This document shows positions 5,511 through 5,874 of a stretch of 5,874 nt of DNA, in pieces. The stretch's first letter is position 1. Each line of letters begins with the position of its first letter. This stretch comes from JAPUDQ01 sp964532145 (lineage in GTDB: Bacteria; Patescibacteriota; Saccharimonadia; Saccharimonadales; Saccharimonadaceae), in contig CAZHGM010000038.1 of the NCBI GenBank assembly GCA_964532145.1, positions 1 to 5,874 on the forward strand, given 5' to 3'. The position numbers and the translations under genes are program-made. The notes below the pieces were generated by a model. The model saw only the letters and a program-made list of their open reading frames with translations. It did no database searches and was not told the origin of the DNA.

Positions 5511-5540
5511 CCTTGCATAAGTAACCGCCATGTGCCGTGA

Positions 5541-5825
5541 TTAATTATCGGTTTTGATTGACTGTAGAATATCTTTAATCTCACCCTCCAGGACATGCTG
5601 TGGATGGGCGCCAATCAGCGACTTTACAACCTTGCCGTCATGAAACACGATCATGTTTGGAATGCTGCGGACTTCGTACTGTCCTGCCAGCATAGCGTTA
5701 TCCTGTGTTTGTTCGACATCAACTTTAACGATATCTAGATTTTCATCCATCTTTTTAGCGGTTGCTTCCAAAATCGGCGCCATCATCCGGCAGGGAGGAC
5801 ACCATGTGGCCCAGAAATCAACCAA
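5541..5825 (-). CDS. Thioredoxin with a CPPC active site, N-terminus disturbed near the window edge
   Basis: Thioredoxins reduce protein disulfides through a redox-active cysteine pair. As read here (94 residues from a TTG), the protein shows VDFWATWCPPCRMMAPIL at 2-19, with cysteines 9 and 12, and the conserved cis-proline in RSIPN (P56), followed by MIVFHDGKVV. There is no signal peptide or membrane helix, so it is probably cytoplasmic. The active site is CPPC, not the usual CGPC, which should alter redox potential. The start is doubtful. Family-like sequence continues upstream to 5861 (FDEKVLNSDKL), where an in-frame TAA (5862-5864) interrupts it; TTG at 5823-5825 is the only ordinary start in between and would remove the first strand and helix. 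A sequencing error, a real mutation, or truncation could explain this. Full members have about 105 residues. uvrC follows after 42 bases. Confidence 0.82.
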   Translation of the reverse strand: MVDFWATWCPPCRMMAPILEATAKKMDENLDIVKVDVEQTQDNAMLAGQYEVRSIPNMIVFHDGKVVKSLIGAHPQHVLEGEIKDILQSIKTDN

Positions 5826-5874
5826 AACAAGTTTGTCGCTGTTGAGAACTTTTTCGTCGAATTATTTTTTCTCT

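Overview
The window most likely comes from a Candidate Phyla Radiation bacterium, with Candidatus Saccharibacteria (TM7) the best guess. The evidence for this is indirect: a compact run of genes on one strand, a short UvrC with lineage-type insertions and losses, a substrate-binding protein anchored by an N-terminal membrane helix instead of a lipid, and an Asp-box repeat surface protein of a style common in these genomes. TGA is used as a normal stop (the PF04020 gene ends in TGA inside an ATGA overlap), so the TGA-as-glycine code of Gracilibacteria and Absconditabacteria does not apply. No rRNA or tRNA is present, so the taxonomic call rests on protein character and memory of the families.

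All supported protein genes lie on the minus strand. Read in their direction of transcription, from right to left: a thioredoxin (5541-5825, N-terminus disturbed at the window edge); uvrC (3915-5498); a four-helix PF04020 membrane protein (3506-3895); secG (3285-3509); a membrane-anchored family 5 solute-binding protein (1482-3275); a nucleotidyltransferase-fold protein (739-1455); then a 427-base gene-free stretch; and the start of a secreted Asp-box repeat protein (1-311) that runs off the left edge. The PF04020 stop and the secG start share an ATGA. The solute-binding gene starts 9 bases after the secG stop, with its Shine-Dalgarno overlapping that stop. These three genes are therefore probably translated as a coupled unit dealing with the membrane and export. 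UvrC (nucleotide excision repair) and thioredoxin are unrelated housekeeping neighbours.

The regulatory content is richer than the gene list suggests. uvrC has a perfect TATAAT placed so that transcription would begin on its GTG start codon, and the PF04020 gene has an extended -10 (TGCTATACT) 8 bases before its family-consistent ATG. Both look like leaderless or near-leaderless mRNAs. The gene-free stretch 312-738 holds two tandem promoters for the Asp-box gene with a perfect 8-base dyad between them. On the opposite strand it holds a candidate small RNA: -10 box, folded body and intrinsic terminator.

No clear new defence system, mobile element, CRISPR array or gene cluster of novel function is visible. 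The most interesting leads are the candidate small RNA, the promoter/dyad arrangement, the leaderless starts and the unusual UvrC.
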